Source: Cordia subcordata (Eukaryota > Streptophyta > Magnoliopsida > Boraginales > Cordiaceae). From it: a stretch of DNA of 64,000 nt. Where the stretch lies: NCBI GenBank assembly GCA_028554755.1, contig JAPTOF010000001.1:7236501-7300500 (forward strand), in the 5' to 3' direction. Positions 48,745-63,700 of the stretch are shown piece after piece. A program made the translations under genes and the position numbers. The first letter of the stretch is position 1; the number at the start of each line of letters is the position of its first letter. The notes under the pieces are model-generated. The model had not been told where the DNA came from and made no database searches. It was given only the letters and a program-made list of their open reading frames with translations.

Positions 48745-51700
48745 ATGACACTTCGGATAGGCTCCAAAGTGTGGTTCGAAGATAAGGACTCGGCTTGGCT
48801 CCCAGCTGAGGTCACCGATTTTGTCGGTAAACAAGCTCAAATCCTCACACTTTCTGGTAAAAAGGTACAAGATTTCTGATTTTTTTTTGATTATTATCAC
48901 TATTACTTTGTAATTCTTGAAAATTTGATGCATTATTATTTATATTTTTTAAATTTATGGTGGTAGGTGTTGGTGGCGCCAGAGAAGTTGCATCCGAGGG
49001 ATGCGGAGGCGGACCATGGAGGAGTGGATGATATGACGAAGTTGACTTATTTGAATGAGCCTGGAGTGCTTGATAATTTGCAGAGAAGATATGCGCTTAA
49101 TGAGATTTATGTAAGTTACAATTCTCTTTTTCTTTTTCTTTTTAATGCTTTAATCCTTGAAAAATGTACTAATTAGAAGGATTTAGCGTAATTTATTAGT
49201 CAATATACACAATGTTGCGTGACAGTCAAGTGCTCACTGTTAAATGTGTTGACTTTGGCACTAGGAGTGTAGGACTGCATAGTTACGCATTCACTACGGG
49301 AAGCTACTTACTCGTGCTTTATGAACTGGTCATTTGGTCTCAGTTAACATAAACCGTAGGCATAAAAATCTCGCACTAGACTGTAATGTGAACTGAAAAG
49401 TTTGTTCTGTTTTCAAGTGTGGAAAAAGGAATTCGTGTAGTTGGTGATTAATTAAAGATCATGTTTGTATGATTGGTTCGCTTTACTTGAGTTCCTATGT
49501 GGCATGTAAGTCTTTTATTATTTCAATTTGCATGCGTGTTGGTCTGAGTTCTGCTTTCTTCCATATTTCACACAAGCACATTGGAGAGGTGGTTTTTTAC
49601 GCTGTGAGATGCTTCAGATGGCTTTGATTGTGTCGAAGAAGAACCAAAAGCCACATATGTGGTGAGCTCTACTGTAATGTCCGTTATTGATTTGCTTTTT
49701 TCCAATGTGGTTGAAGCAGTGATATACAACATTTCAAACGCCTCGCGTAAGTTGCCCAATGAACAGAATTGAGAAACGAGAGAAAATGATTGCCACTCGT
49801 TTTCTTCTTGATCGTTAACATGTGGATATGGTTAGCTATGGTATATGATGTTTTAAGCTTGGAATACAAGATGCTTTTAGAATTTAATATGTGCAAAAAG
49901 AGTAACCCAAATCATAAATGAAACCAGAAGTTCACTTGTTACAAGACAGAAAAGTGGATCAATGCCATACATTAAGATGTCTGTTAGGCTCTGAAACTAG
50001 TTTGGGAGGCACTTGAGTACTAGTCGCAAGTAGAGTGAACAAAAAAACAATCATGAGCTAGTGATTGGTACTCTGGCCAGGGCATGTAGGCATTATTCAT
50101 TACCATGAAGGATCTTACTTGTTTCACTTGCAGACCTGTTTATATGAACCCAGGAACTTAGGAAATTAAGTGAACCTTCTCTGGTGATATTCAAATTGCA
50201 ATATTGCAATTGATGTTGTGTTTAAACTACGTGCAAGAGCATGAAAATATCTTGTCTTAGAATATGTGGTTGTTGAGGTGCCTTTCAAGTTCACCCATGG
50301 CAGTGGATGGTTTTTCAATGTGACCTGGGTTCGACCCACTTGTAATGCGTGCTACCAGCTGAGTATCTATGGGATACTGCAGCTGAACGATTGGCATATG
50401 AAATGTCATTTAGTTACATGCACGGGTAATGGTTGTATTCTGACCTTTTTGAAGCGGAAAGAATGGCTGATGTATTGCATTTTTGGCTGTAAAGATATAT
50501 TTATATTCATTGACTGTGCGAATTGAGATATAAATCTCATTTCTTTGACATAGGTAATAATTTAGAAGAGCTCCATCACACAGGTTTGCTGTCCTGATGT
50601 CACATTTTTATCTGCGTCTTGATCTTTTCATAATTTGTTTTCCTGATTGAATTGCACAGTCATGACTTTTTCTTTTAATCTTGGGGCAAATGTCCGTGGA
50701 AATGAGCTGTTTATTATAAGTGTCTCTTTGTTATGCATGTCTGGAAAATGGCAATGAGTCCTGGTGCTTGTTGTTCACTGGGGACATTGACTAGTTTGTA
50801 TCGTCATGAATTTGCTAATATTAGCGTCATGATTTTTCCAACAGCCATGAGTTTGACTAGTAAGGACCTTGTTACTTAAGATATGGAGGTTTTTACTACT
50901 CCAAAGTGCTTAGCTGAAAACTTGCCCTAAATGTTTTGTGCTAATATATGTTTTCACATTCCTGATAGACATATACGGGAAGCATCCTAATTGCTGTCAA
51001 TCCATTTACTAAGCTTCCTCACCTATATAATTTACACATGATGGAGCAATATAAGGGAGCTCCATTTGGTGAGCTGAGCCCTCATGTTTTTGCTGTGGCT
51101 GATGCTTCTTACAGGTTTGTCTGTTTAGATGTATATGCTCAACGTATAAATGGTATTACCTATGCTTGCTTGTAAAGTGATATGGTCAGTCTCTGTTTTG
51201 ATTCTTATGGGTTAGAGCAATGATGAGTGAGGGTCAAAGTCAGTCTATACTGGTTAGTGGAGAAAGTGGGGCTGGGAAAACTGAGACAACAAAATTGATT
51301 ATGCAATACCTGACCTTTGTTGGTGGTCGAGCTGCGGGTGATGACCGGACGGTTGAGCAGCAAGTTCTTGAGGTAATTTTCCACTATAGTTTGTGCCATC
51401 ATTATTTACCGATAATTACGTTAGCATTGGCTGTTGACTAATATTGCTATCCATGTGGACATTGTGTATGTTGAAAACTAGGTAGATCACCTGTTTTTTT
51501 TTTTTTAATATGTTACATTTCCTGTCAAAAACGTTTAGAATTTCAACTTTTAAATATGAGGATATCGTTTGTTATGAAGTCATTTCTTACTTATAACAAT
51601 ATTCATTACCTTCTTATGATGTGTTTAAATATGTACTCAGATGCATCAGTTTATAATATGTTGGCGGCTTTTGGTAACGATATAAATTTCTCTTTTGTCC

Positions 51701-54700
51701 AGTCCAACCCACTATTGGAGGCTTTTGGTAATGCCAGAACAGTTAGGAATGATAATTCCAGGTTTGTTATGTTCCCTTCACATGGCCAATGCTTCTGTCT
51801 TCAATATGACTCTGCCAGTTTTGCTCTTTCAGAAAATAGAAGTCGTTTTCAATGTCCCTAGTTTATATTTAATTGTCCTCTAATCGTGAAATTAGATTTT
51901 CAAGGCAGATTCATTTATCCCTGGTTCTATGCAAGAGTTGCACATACTTCTAATCCAAGTTCTGGAATAATAACTTTAATCAACTTTCTATTTGTATGCA
52001 GTACATGTATCTATCTGTATTACTTAAAGATGAATAATACACTGGAAATATTTGTTAGTAGAATAAAATTATATGGTTTTTACTGGTGTAGTAGGAATAT
52101 AGTGTTGAAAGGCAGAACATTTGATCGAATGTTTATGGTCCCATGTTGTTTGATCAGTCCGTGTTCAAGTTGTATTGCTGAAAATAAGTCAGTCAGACAG
52201 TGTAAAGTGATATGGCTTTACTGAGTTAGTTGGCATATAGTGTTTTAGGGCTGCACAATTTGAACTGATTTTATGGTCTTATGTTCTCCAATGAAACAAA
52301 GGGAACAATTTTTATGCCCTGCTTACAAAGCTGCATTTATCAAATTCTGTAAGAGATATGATAGACTAATTGAAGGACTGGTGCCATTCATTACATGGTA
52401 CATGTGAATTGTGATAAGTGTGTGAATTCACGTGAAGTCACGTTAGCCCTTGAAAATATAATGATATGTAACATTTTGGTCTTTTTGTTGTCAATTATCT
52501 TTCATTTAATTGTAGATTCCATCTGAAGAAAGTAAATGATAACCATGCTAGTAAAAGTAAAGCATATAGATTGTTTGATGCGGCACAACATGTAGGGAGG
52601 CTGAGGTTGCATATATATTTTACATGGGCTTTTGTAATTTGAATATTCTGGTTGCAAATAAGCAGGATTCAGAGTACTCATAGAAAGTTGCAATGTAGAA
52701 GAATAAAGAGGATGCTATGAATCACTCCTACATTTCCTAAGTGTCCTCTAGGTTTAGATTGCCTCATATAATATGGGAAAGTGTTTCACAGGTATTGGGA
52801 AATTTCTGTAAACTCTCTATTTTAATCTATTGAAATCGAAGAAGAGTACAAGTTGTTCTACCAGGATATAGGAATAGCCTAAGACTTCTAATAGCTCTCG
52901 GATTTAGTGTCTGAGCCTTAGAATAATCTTTCCAGCTCATTGAATAGCTTTATTTTTCGAGCCTCAGAAGAATCTTTCTCCATTGTAGTACAGACTTTGG
53001 TAATTTTCTACTCCGTATCTCCCATCATTATGGCTTCTTTTCCCTTTGATTTTGTCTTGATATTATCTGGATTATTTTTCCTAACAACATTAGTATATAC
53101 GTTCTTTTTCAATGGCATCTGAATATTTGTAACTATTTATTTCGTACAGTCGCTTCGGGAAATTTGTTGAGATCCAATTTGATGCAAGTGGCAGAATATC
53201 AGGTGCTGCGATTAGAACATACCTTTTAGAGCGTTCCCGTGTCGTTCAGATAACGGATCCAGAAAGAAATTACCACTGCTTTTATCAGTTGTGCGCATCT
53301 GGATTGGTACTCTCTCTTAATACATAGTGTTTACAGACATGTTACTGTATACAAATTGCACGCGTTGACATTAATGAGTTCCACTACATTTTCTTAAAAT
53401 TACCACCTCATCTAAAAGCTTAAGCTTGTAGAGAGGATATTGGTTTATTTGTTTGTTATGTTGACACGCCCCCTCACGTGCAGTGTGACTTGTTTAGAGT
53501 TTGCACGTGGACAATTTAATTAAATGGGTGGCGGTAAGGATTAAACCTGTGCCGTTTGGCTTCCAGGCTCTGATACCATCTTAGAGTTACCACCTCATCT
53601 AAAAGCTTAAGCTTGTAGAGAGGATATTGGTTTATTTATTTGTTATGTTAACACATTTAGCCTTGCAGTATGATAATGATTGATTTTCATGTCTCACATA
53701 CAGCTTTGGTTCCTGTATGGTCCATTATTCACAATCATGTTAGGGCTTATTTTGTGCAAAAAGTAAATTATTTAGTAGGTTCATTGGTTTCTTGATAGTA
53801 CTGTATTCAGTTTGGTGAGTCACTAAAGATGGCTGTAGTCCAACTACTGCAGACACATCGGCACTAATTGCTCTATAGAGCAAGTTGTATTGCCAGCTCA
53901 TGATGAGCAGTTAATTAGTTAGAAGTTGCTTAGCATTCTAGAGTATTCTGTTAGGATTACTTGTATAATAAGTCATTGGGCTATCGGACTCATACAAATA
54001 TCTAAGATCTCCAAATAGGTCTATTAATTGTAGATGTATAGAGAAATCAGCAGAATGATAAGTGATATATCAAAATATCTTCTTTTCTCTCTCGTTGTCA
54101 AGTTCTTTGAGAGTATGTAGAGGTGAAGTCATTAATTTGTTTGCACTAAGATGAATTGTTCAGAAAAGTTTGGCATGAAGTAAGGACTTTGCATTCTGAT
54201 GTGTATACAACACCGAAGGCAAAAGCTTCAGTTATGATTTTTGAGGTCTTGCAATTAATTAAAAAACTATAGAAAAGGAGATCCTAGTCAATTGCAGATA
54301 ACCCGATCCAGGATAATATGACTCCCTGAATCATGAATTAAATGAATAAGCATAATAATTGAATCAAAATTCGCATTCTCATAACAGTCATATACCGTTT
54401 CCAATTGAAAAGGGAGTAAGTTAAATTAAATGGTAAGACTCAAAGGCTTTATGAGGTTTTGCTGAAAATGGTATGCCTGGAAAAGGAATGTGCTACAGTG
54501 GGAGGCAGAAACTAGAGCTACATATGTTCCCTGGCCGCTTTAACTTGTAAAAGCATGTTTAGGTCTTTCTGTAGCAAATCTTGCTTCAGTTCACTAAGAG
54601 CAAGTTGACACGCATTTAGTTGAAGTCTTCTTTTTATACGGTTATTTCTCATGGATGGTATAAAGTCCAGCAACTTATGTGTTGCATGCTGAGAAGAATT

Positions 54701-57700
54701 TAGAGAATGGAGAAAGTATTGGATTTACTCATAATGATTTGAGTACAATAGTTCAGCTGTATATATAGCTATGAGAGTACGTTAAAGTAGTTAATTATTG
54801 ATCTGCACACGCCATAACTAACTCAATATTGCCAGCTATAATTAAGTGATATTCCAGCTGTCATTTACTAACTAAAGCCCTAAGTACTCCACTGAACCTC
54901 TGTTCTCTACTATACAATATCTGCCCAGTGAGAGGAAGCTTGAATCTCAGGTAGGTAAATTAGAAACAGGAAGGACCTTATGAAGAAATCAACTTGGTAG
55001 CCCTGAGAAGGAACATAGGATAGAGACAATTGCTTGGCCTGAAGCTGTTCTCTAATAATATGATAATCAAGATACATGGGCTTGGTTCTGTTGTGTTGAA
55101 TAGGATTTGCAGCCATAGCAGTGGCTGATTGGTTTCGAAACATAACTGAGGACAGTGAAGAGGAATACCAAGATCCTCGAGGATAAATGTTAACCGTTTG
55201 AGTTCTGCAGCAGAGGAAGCAAGGCTCCTGTACTCTGCCTCTGTGGAACTCCTTGCAACTGTAACTTGTCTTTTAAAGTACCAAGACACTAGAGTAGAGC
55301 CCAGAAAAATACCTAAGTGACAGACCTTGTTTGAGGATCAGATACCCAATCAGTAGCGGAATAGGCAAGAAGCTGCAGGGGCCCTGGTTTAAATTGAAGA
55401 CCAATGTGCAGCTTGGCCTGAATATACCTGATGAGCCTTCTAAGAGTAGTAGAGTGAGACTGAGTAGGATTATGCATAAATGGATAGACATGATCCACAG
55501 CAATTGAATGTCTGGCCTTGTCAAAGGCAGGTATTGCAGAGCCCCAACTATACTTCTGGACTGAGTAGGGGAAGCATATAGTTAATCAGAATCTGTGGTT
55601 TAGAGTTAACAGCAGGGGTCGGTGCTGACTTGCAATTATAACCATGCCAGACTCATAAAAGGTCAGAATCATATTTATGTCGGTGCAGCATAAAACCTGA
55701 CTCATTGTAGCTCCATGCAATAATCCTATCATCTACTTCCTTTGTGCCACTGCTGCATCCCTAGTCTTCCTCTGCAAAATTGTTACCCAATGACTTAACT
55801 ATAAAATACTGACTGTGATTGGGTTAAGATACATGCATGCCATGCCTGACTCTTGGGAGATAAGAGCATGTTTTGCTCATTGTCTGATAGTCTAGGATTT
55901 CTTATCGGACAAAGGGAAGAATGGGAAGGGACTATGGTGCATAATTGACACAAGTTGCATTTGGTAGATGCAAGCAGGACTTAGATACATTTATACTCTG
56001 ATAGTATCAAATTTATATTTGTAAATTTGGAAGACCTTATTATTGATGCATCCGTTTGTGTTTTGCGTTTATAGGAAGAGTCAGATTTTTAAGGATCTTC
56101 CAACTAATGTGGCATTAAGAATCTGCATAACTATTATCTTTTTCTTTGTCATATTCTCAGACAACAAACCTAGGTTGCAATCTGTAAGCGGTTCTTAGAA
56201 TTTCTAATGCTTTCTGTTGCCTTCTATACTATAGTTGTGGACAGTGGCTTACGTTTAAGCATGCTTGTCTGTTATCAGGATGCGGAGAAATACAAGCTTG
56301 GGCATCCTAGCAACTTCCACTACTTGAATCAGAGTAATATTTATGAACTAGAAGGAGTGAACAATGCTGATGAGTACGTTAAGACAAGAAGGGCAATGGA
56401 TATTGTTGGCATTAGCAGTGATGAACAGGTTGGCTAGAGTACATCTAGCAAGTTTTGTATTTTATGCTTTTTGTCTCTTATGGTATCTTCTTCCTGCAGG
56501 AAGCAATATTCAGGACACTGGCTGCCATTCTGCACCTGGGGAACATAGAGTTTGCTCCAGGCAAAGAGCATGATTCATCAGTGGTGAAGGACCAGAAATC
56601 AAGATTTCATTTACAAATGGCTGCTAATCTTTTCAAGTAGGTGCAATCAGAATATCTTTTGTATACTTGATGATATCATCTTGGCTTATCTAAGCCAAAA
56701 CATGTGAAGTTGATTTGGTTTACTTAAATGATAATATATCAAATGCCTTTTGTCTCAATTGCATATATTTCGCTGTGTTCTTGATGATATGTGAAATGGT
56801 TTTGTTTGCAATTGCATGTATTTTGCTCTGTTCTTTTGAATATATAGTTTCTTGTTCCACATCTTAGTTTCTTCTGCAATTTGATAGGCTAATTCGGCTC
56901 CTCAAACAATTTTTGCTCAAAGATTAATAGGCAACAATAACTCGATGGTCACATTCATGATTTCATACAAAGTGAAATCTTTGTAGAATCACCAGGATAT
57001 AGAAAAGACAATATAATATGAAAAATTATGTTTAGAGTTGCACTCATGCTGTTACTCTCATTGGGTTTCTTGCTTTTATCTTAACTACCGACTCTTGTAT
57101 GCTTTGTTTGCTGTTATCATATCATTCCAAGCAAACTTGCCTACCTTCTGACTGAAAAGAGTTCTGGTGCCATGTTTGGGCTTGAATTTTAGTTTCTATA
57201 TTCGTTCTATGAACCAGGTAGTGTAATATAAATAGACTACGTAGCTAGTCTATCATTTTGCTGTTTGTACGTCATACTCTGACAGTTGAGTTGGTAGTAT
57301 GTGTTATTGCTTCTGCAGTTTTGCCTTCGATGATCTGAATGGTTCAATTGCCACTTCAGGTGTGATGTTGATCTTTTACTGGCTACACTCTCTACACGTT
57401 CAATTCAAACTCGTGAAGGAACAATTGTTAAAGCTCTTGACTGTAGTGCTGCTGTTGCTGGTCGTGATGCTTTAGCAAAAACTGTTTATGCTCGACTATT
57501 TGATTGGTTTGTTGGCTTTACTTCCATTGGTAATATCACAAATTTGATCATTCACACATAACTTTAACCACAAGATCTACGTTATTTCTCTGTTTGGACA
57601 GGCTTGTTGAAAAGATTAACCGATCTGTTGGACAAGATCAAGACTCTAGGATACAAATTGGAGTGCTTGACATCTATGGATTTGAATGCTTTAAGTACAA

Positions 57701-60700
57701 CAGGTCGACTGTATTCTGCTCTTTCTGACCTTTTTGTGCTTGTGCTGCCCATCTGTCTAAGTTTACTGTAATTTGAGCAAAAATTGCAAAACCTTTTAGC
57801 ATTCTTTAAAGAAGTAGGAAATATTCGGCAGCCAGACCTATTTATCGCCAAGAAGATATCAAATTGGAGAGATCTCATCTGCAGTTTCCTGAGGACCTTT
57901 AAAATTAGACAAAAGAGTAAAATAATACAATATGCTGAACTCTTTCCTCTTGCTGTCCAAACAAGATATGTCAGATCTCATTCGGTACCTCATATAGTTA
58001 TCCAAAAATCCTGTAGCATTATGCTTCTTGTGTCTTCCCTGTTGTTTTCTTTCCAACAAGTAGTACCCCTGAGCTCTCGGGTGAACTTGGTTTATTGGAA
58101 CACATATCAGAGATTGATGATTTACCTCCTTTGTTAAGTAATTCTATGTCATTAATTGATAGAACTATTCTACTATAGTGCTTTATGAGAACTCTTGTCT
58201 GATTCATCCTCTGATGCTCATTTGACAGCTTTGAGCAATTTTGCATCAATTTTGCTAATGAAAAGCTTCAACAACACTTCAATGAGGTTTGACATTATAA
58301 TTTTTGGTATATTATTTCTCACTTAGTCAAATTTTGCCATTTGATGTCCTCATGGTTTTGCCTGAAGTTGATTCATTTGTTTCTGGTAATCTTTGCAGCA
58401 TGTATTTAAGATGGAGCAGGAGGAATATCGCAAGGAAGAAATAAATTGGAGTTACATTGAATTTATAGACAACCAAGATGTTCTAGATCTAATTGAAAAG
58501 GTGCTTGCAGATCTCTTTATTTAATGTTTATTAGTCTCCACTGATCTCTGATGTCTTTATGGATAAATTTCCTCAATAAATTACTGTGATAAGATATATA
58601 AGAGAGTGCATGTCATCATGCTCTTGAGGATTTCTTTGCAATCCTCTTTTGTTAATATTTTCTTTTTTTCCCTCTGTTCTTGTTGTGTTAATTGTTAAAT
58701 TCACCTGAGCCGAGAGGGGCTTAATTGGTCTTATTTAGACTGAGAACCCTCAGCCCGGTGATGTTGCCTTATAATTGTTTCTACTTTCTGCTAAAAACAG
58801 TAATATGATAAATTCAAATTTAAATGTAGCCAGGTTCTATGGTTTTGCTCTTTATTTTACTGTTTTCATTGCTCAGCGTGAAACACCCTTGTGATTTGGA
58901 TTCTATGAGCACATTGAAGTTGATTTCTTAAAGTGTTTGTTAGCGCATCTTGGATTGGATAGAAATCAATGTCTGCATGTGCATTGTATAAGTGTTCTAC
59001 TACTAGACACGTTCTTGATGTTGTCATTGCCCTGATATTTTTCCATATTTATGTATCTAGTATGAGTCTCTCTGCTATATCATTGTTTTCAGATATTATT
59101 TTAAAGATGGAAAATTTGTTGAATATGGGAATTTCCTCATGAAATGTTGCTTTCAATATTAAATTTGGCTGGTGTTGCAATCTCTTCAAATAAGGAATGT
59201 TGGGTGCAAAGTGGTTGACCTAGCTCGTGACTGTTGCCTGTCTTCTTTTGCTGAACTATTTTCAGGATAATTTATGAGGATAACTGTGTTTCTTTCACCT
59301 TAATTCAGGTTAAGTCTTAGGTCTAGTAACATGTGAAAATTGATACATGTTGCAACAGAGCTGTTCCACAGTTCCTGAAATTTAGTAGGACTTATTCTAG
59401 TCTTCTCTCTTACTTCCTTGGATGAGGATTTTGAGTTTAAATTCTTGTATATAGGTTTTCTTTGTACTGATCCCTTTGTTGACATACTTTTGCAGAAGCC
59501 CATAGGGATAATTGCATTGTTGGATGAAGCTTGGTATATTATTAATTCTTTCCTGAGATAGTTGTATCTTTTCCCCTCTTTAGACGTGTAAGAAATATTA
59601 CTTCATGATTTTCTTGTTTTCTTCTCTCATGCAGCATGTTTCCAAAGTCAACACATGAAACATTTTCAAACAAGCTCTTCCAGAATTTCCGTGCCCACCC
59701 ACGATTGGGAAAGGCAAAATTTTCTGAAACAGATTTCACTATATCTCATTATGCGGGCAAGGTACTATGCAGTAGACATCTTACATATAAATTATTATTC
59801 AAATGGTTGTTAACTTTCTTGGTGTTTCTTTTGTAGGTCACATATCAAACAGACTCGTTTTTAGATAAGAATCGTGACTATGTTGTGGTTGAGCATTGTA
59901 ACCTATTGTCTTCCTCTAAATGCCCTCTTATAGCTGCCCTCTTTCCCCAATTGCCAGAAGAATCATCAAGGTCATCATACAAGTTCTCTTCTGTGGCCTC
60001 TCGCTTCAAGGTATTCACTCGTTTGACTTGGCTTATTTAAACGTGCTTTAAGCAATTGATGCTTCTGAGCAAATGACAGATTAGCATAGAACTATTTAGA
60101 TAAAATGTGCTTACGAACTATTGACATGTTTGGTAATAAGTGTTTATAAATTATAAGTAGCCATGTTTGTTAAAATGGCCAAAAAGGAACTTTCATTAAT
60201 AAGTGTCGTAATTTTCTTATGTTTTTAAAGGAAATGGAAGTCTTTTTATTTTGTCAAACTAGATTGCTTATAAGTAGGCAAAAAGTAGGGGGATGCTGGT
60301 TTCTGTTACTTGCTTGTAAGCCAACTCTTACTTATAAGTAAAAACTATTGAACGTGTAATTTTATTTTTCTGTGTATAAGCAAGTTTGAGTAGCCTATAG
60401 CAAAGCAAAACACCCTCTAAACATCCGCATTAATAAGATCATTGTCTGAGTCTACATCAGTTTGGAGTTGATTTCTAGATTTTGATCTAATCAGATGGTT
60501 TAATTGGTCATCAAGCCATTGACCGTGTTTACTTTGCCTGGGAGAGATTCTGGCTAGAAATTGGTCATTTTGTTGTGAAAAAAATCATTGGTGTGTTAAA
60601 GTTCACCTACATCTACTAATAAATGTTCTTTCAAGTGTACATGCTTCATTAGTGAAATTTGGAGATTAAAAATTTGTATGTAATAGTTTTGTTGATGGAG

Positions 60701-63700
60701 AGGTTCTGCTTGCGCTGGGAGTTCCCAGAATATTATCTTGTTTTGGACCAGTTGGGTAAGTAGTCCTTAAGTCTTCATATGTTTGTCCTTTGGTTATGAA
60801 CTGTGGTACCTTTATTTATCTCTTCTTTCTACCTAAAAGCATACAACTCTTGTGTTTAAATTCATTGCTGATTTAGCACTAACTCGGTTAAGAATGTGTC
60901 TGGTAGATTGTTTATCTTATTCTAACATCTGTGTCAACACTTTTGCCAACATATCTTACATTACAAGGGTCTTTCATTTTGATTCCAGCAACAACTTCAA
61001 GCCCTCATGGAAACCCTTAGCTCGACAGAGCCTCATTACATTCGTTGTGTGAAGCCAAACTCATTGAACCGACCTCAGAAGTTTGAGCAGCAAAGCATAT
61101 TGCACCAGTTGCGTTGTGGGGTTTGTACCATAAGAACTCTATCACCATATTTTTGATGATTTTGAATTCTTATTATCACGTAGCTTTTGAATCTCTTGCG
61201 TCCTTAATAGCTTTAACGGGCAAGTTATGTCCTACTTCTTCAGTATATGTTATTGTGGTGGCCGAGTGGTCATATCGTATATTTATGCTTCACTATTGTT
61301 GATAAGAATTTTTTGGTATTGTAATTTGCCTTTAAACATTTTCTAATTTAGTTTATCAATCCTATAGTTTTTAGAGTCATTAAAAATTCTGTAACATTAC
61401 ATTGTATGCTTCTCAATAGTTGCACCAATGTCTCTCTTAATATATAAGACTTGACCAAACTATTATATAGAACACAAGGAAGCTAGCCTTTAATTTGAGT
61501 TTTGGCCCTTGTAGTTTGTTTTTTCATTATTTGGGCTTACTTGACTCCTGTACACTGAACCAAAAAATGCTTCAAGGCTACCATGTTGGAACTTTCTTTA
61601 TGTCTTTGTAATTATATCTGACTCGATGTATGTTTTTCCCTTACGTATGCTTGAAAATTTGACATTATGGAATAATGTCGTGAGCATGTCGTTGCATATG
61701 TGCCTAATGTTAGTTGTGGAGTTTAGCGGCTAGGTTTGATTTTCTTTCTCTTTGGTTATATTCCTGCTCGTGTTTTCATTGGGGGGTACGTGTTTCTTTT
61801 TAAGGTACATGTTCTTTCTTATAAGAAGTGCCTAGAGTGTGTTTTGCTTAGCCTAATGAAAAGAGCTTACAGAGCCTATACACGAAAAAGAGAAATAAGC
61901 GAAGCTAGGTACATAAACTTGTCTGCTAAACCAATTCTAACTTGGAGAGGTTATATATGCTCTTGCTTGTAAGCTATTTGACCAACCAGTAAATGATCAG
62001 TTTTATGCTTAGCCAAACACCTATGTTCTCATAAAAAAACATCATAGTGTAAAATATTATGTGAAAATTGTTAAGTTATGATCTGAGGGAAATCTTGAAA
62101 GATCAAAAGGAAAACTTTTTTCTAATTATTTTTGCGGAGTAATTAACAGAAACTTGTATGATATTATCAGCATTTACATGAAGAAAGTTCATCATTTGTT
62201 TTTTAATATTTATCTGGAAAGAAAGAGAATGCTGGAGCTTTTGAAGCCAATGAGCAATATTTTTTTTCATGGTGTAGTTTTTGAATACTCCTTTCTTTTG
62301 GACAAGTGGGTAATATCCCGACTGCACTAAATCTTTTGTTGATATTTGATATTCTGGATATGATTTACTGTGTACAGAGAGATAAGTTAGGGCTTTTACC
62401 TCAGAATTGCACTTTCTTGGCACAATTTGGAATAGGTACCCTTGGTCCTTTTCAATAAATTCTTTACCTTGAAAGTAAAAAGAAATAGAAGAAATAGGGA
62501 GGGTGTTTTTTCTTTCTTTCTTTTTTTTTGGAGTGGGGACTCATGGGTTTGCATCTTGTTTGTGTTTAGGTGCCAGCATTCTGTGTTACACACTGTGCAT
62601 GGCCTTGTTATTGTGTAATGATTATGTCTGCTTGAGATTCCAGCCCGTGAACAAGTATTTGCATAATAAGTGCAGTCTGCTGCTTGAAATTGTGTGAAGC
62701 AACCTGTTGTTACAGTAACAAGCTATGGTTTTGCGTCCACTTGCCCATTGAGGGGGAAGATCACTAAACTAAACATATAATGCAGGGAGTTCTAGAGGCT
62801 GTTCGCATAAGTTTGGCAGGTTACCCCACACGGAAGACTTATCATGAGTTTTTGGATCGATTTGGAATTGTTGACTTGGATATTTTTAATGCAAGGTGGG
62901 TTTTTCTTTCCTTGATCCTTCTCATTCTACCATCAGATAATTTTTCTCCCAATTCCTGTGAGAATATTATTGTTTATAGGTGTCCTTTTATCTGGTCCAA
63001 AATGACATGCCATTATCTTCCTTCTGCTGCTTGTCACATTCTCAGTTGATGATGTTATGTGTTGAACCTTGATGAAGATGTTACAGTTACTTCATCGGTT
63101 GAAAATGATTTGAACAGCATGTGTACGGTGAAGGAGGCTGCCTTAAGTTTTTCTTGTGTTTATTTACTGAAAAACAAATTTGTATTTGTATTTTGAAACT
63201 TTTCCTTTGCCTTTTAAGGGTTCTCTTAACAGAGGGATCTTATACTAAAATCTAGAATCGACCGCATGTGACTCATGCAGTCTGGTTGGCATAACAATCT
63301 TCACATATCTGCAAATAGTGAGATATATTATGATACATATAGAGTGACTGTGTGTGTATACATATATGTACTTATCCTGTACTCAACAATCTTCACATAT
63401 CTGCAAATAGTGAGATATATTATGATACATACGGATTGACTCTGTGTGTAGACATATATGTACTTATACTGTACTCCTCTTGGTATATGTGTGATACTTA
63501 GTGGATATTATCTATACTTCTTTAGTAAGTATGCCTTCTACTTCTGGTTGACAGGCCCTATTGTTTGGGAAGGATATATGTGTATTTTTATTGTTTTGCG
63601 TTTTTCCTGTATATCTCAGTGTTTCCTTGTTCCCGCTCTGGAACTCATGCACACACATATACTCACAGAGAAAAAGAAAAGAACGAAGAAACATTCTGTC

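Noticed and set aside
50266..50526. 86-codon open frame in myosin intron 2
   Set aside because: Not homologous to the motor domain, and including it would disrupt the conserved exon 2 to exon 3 junction.
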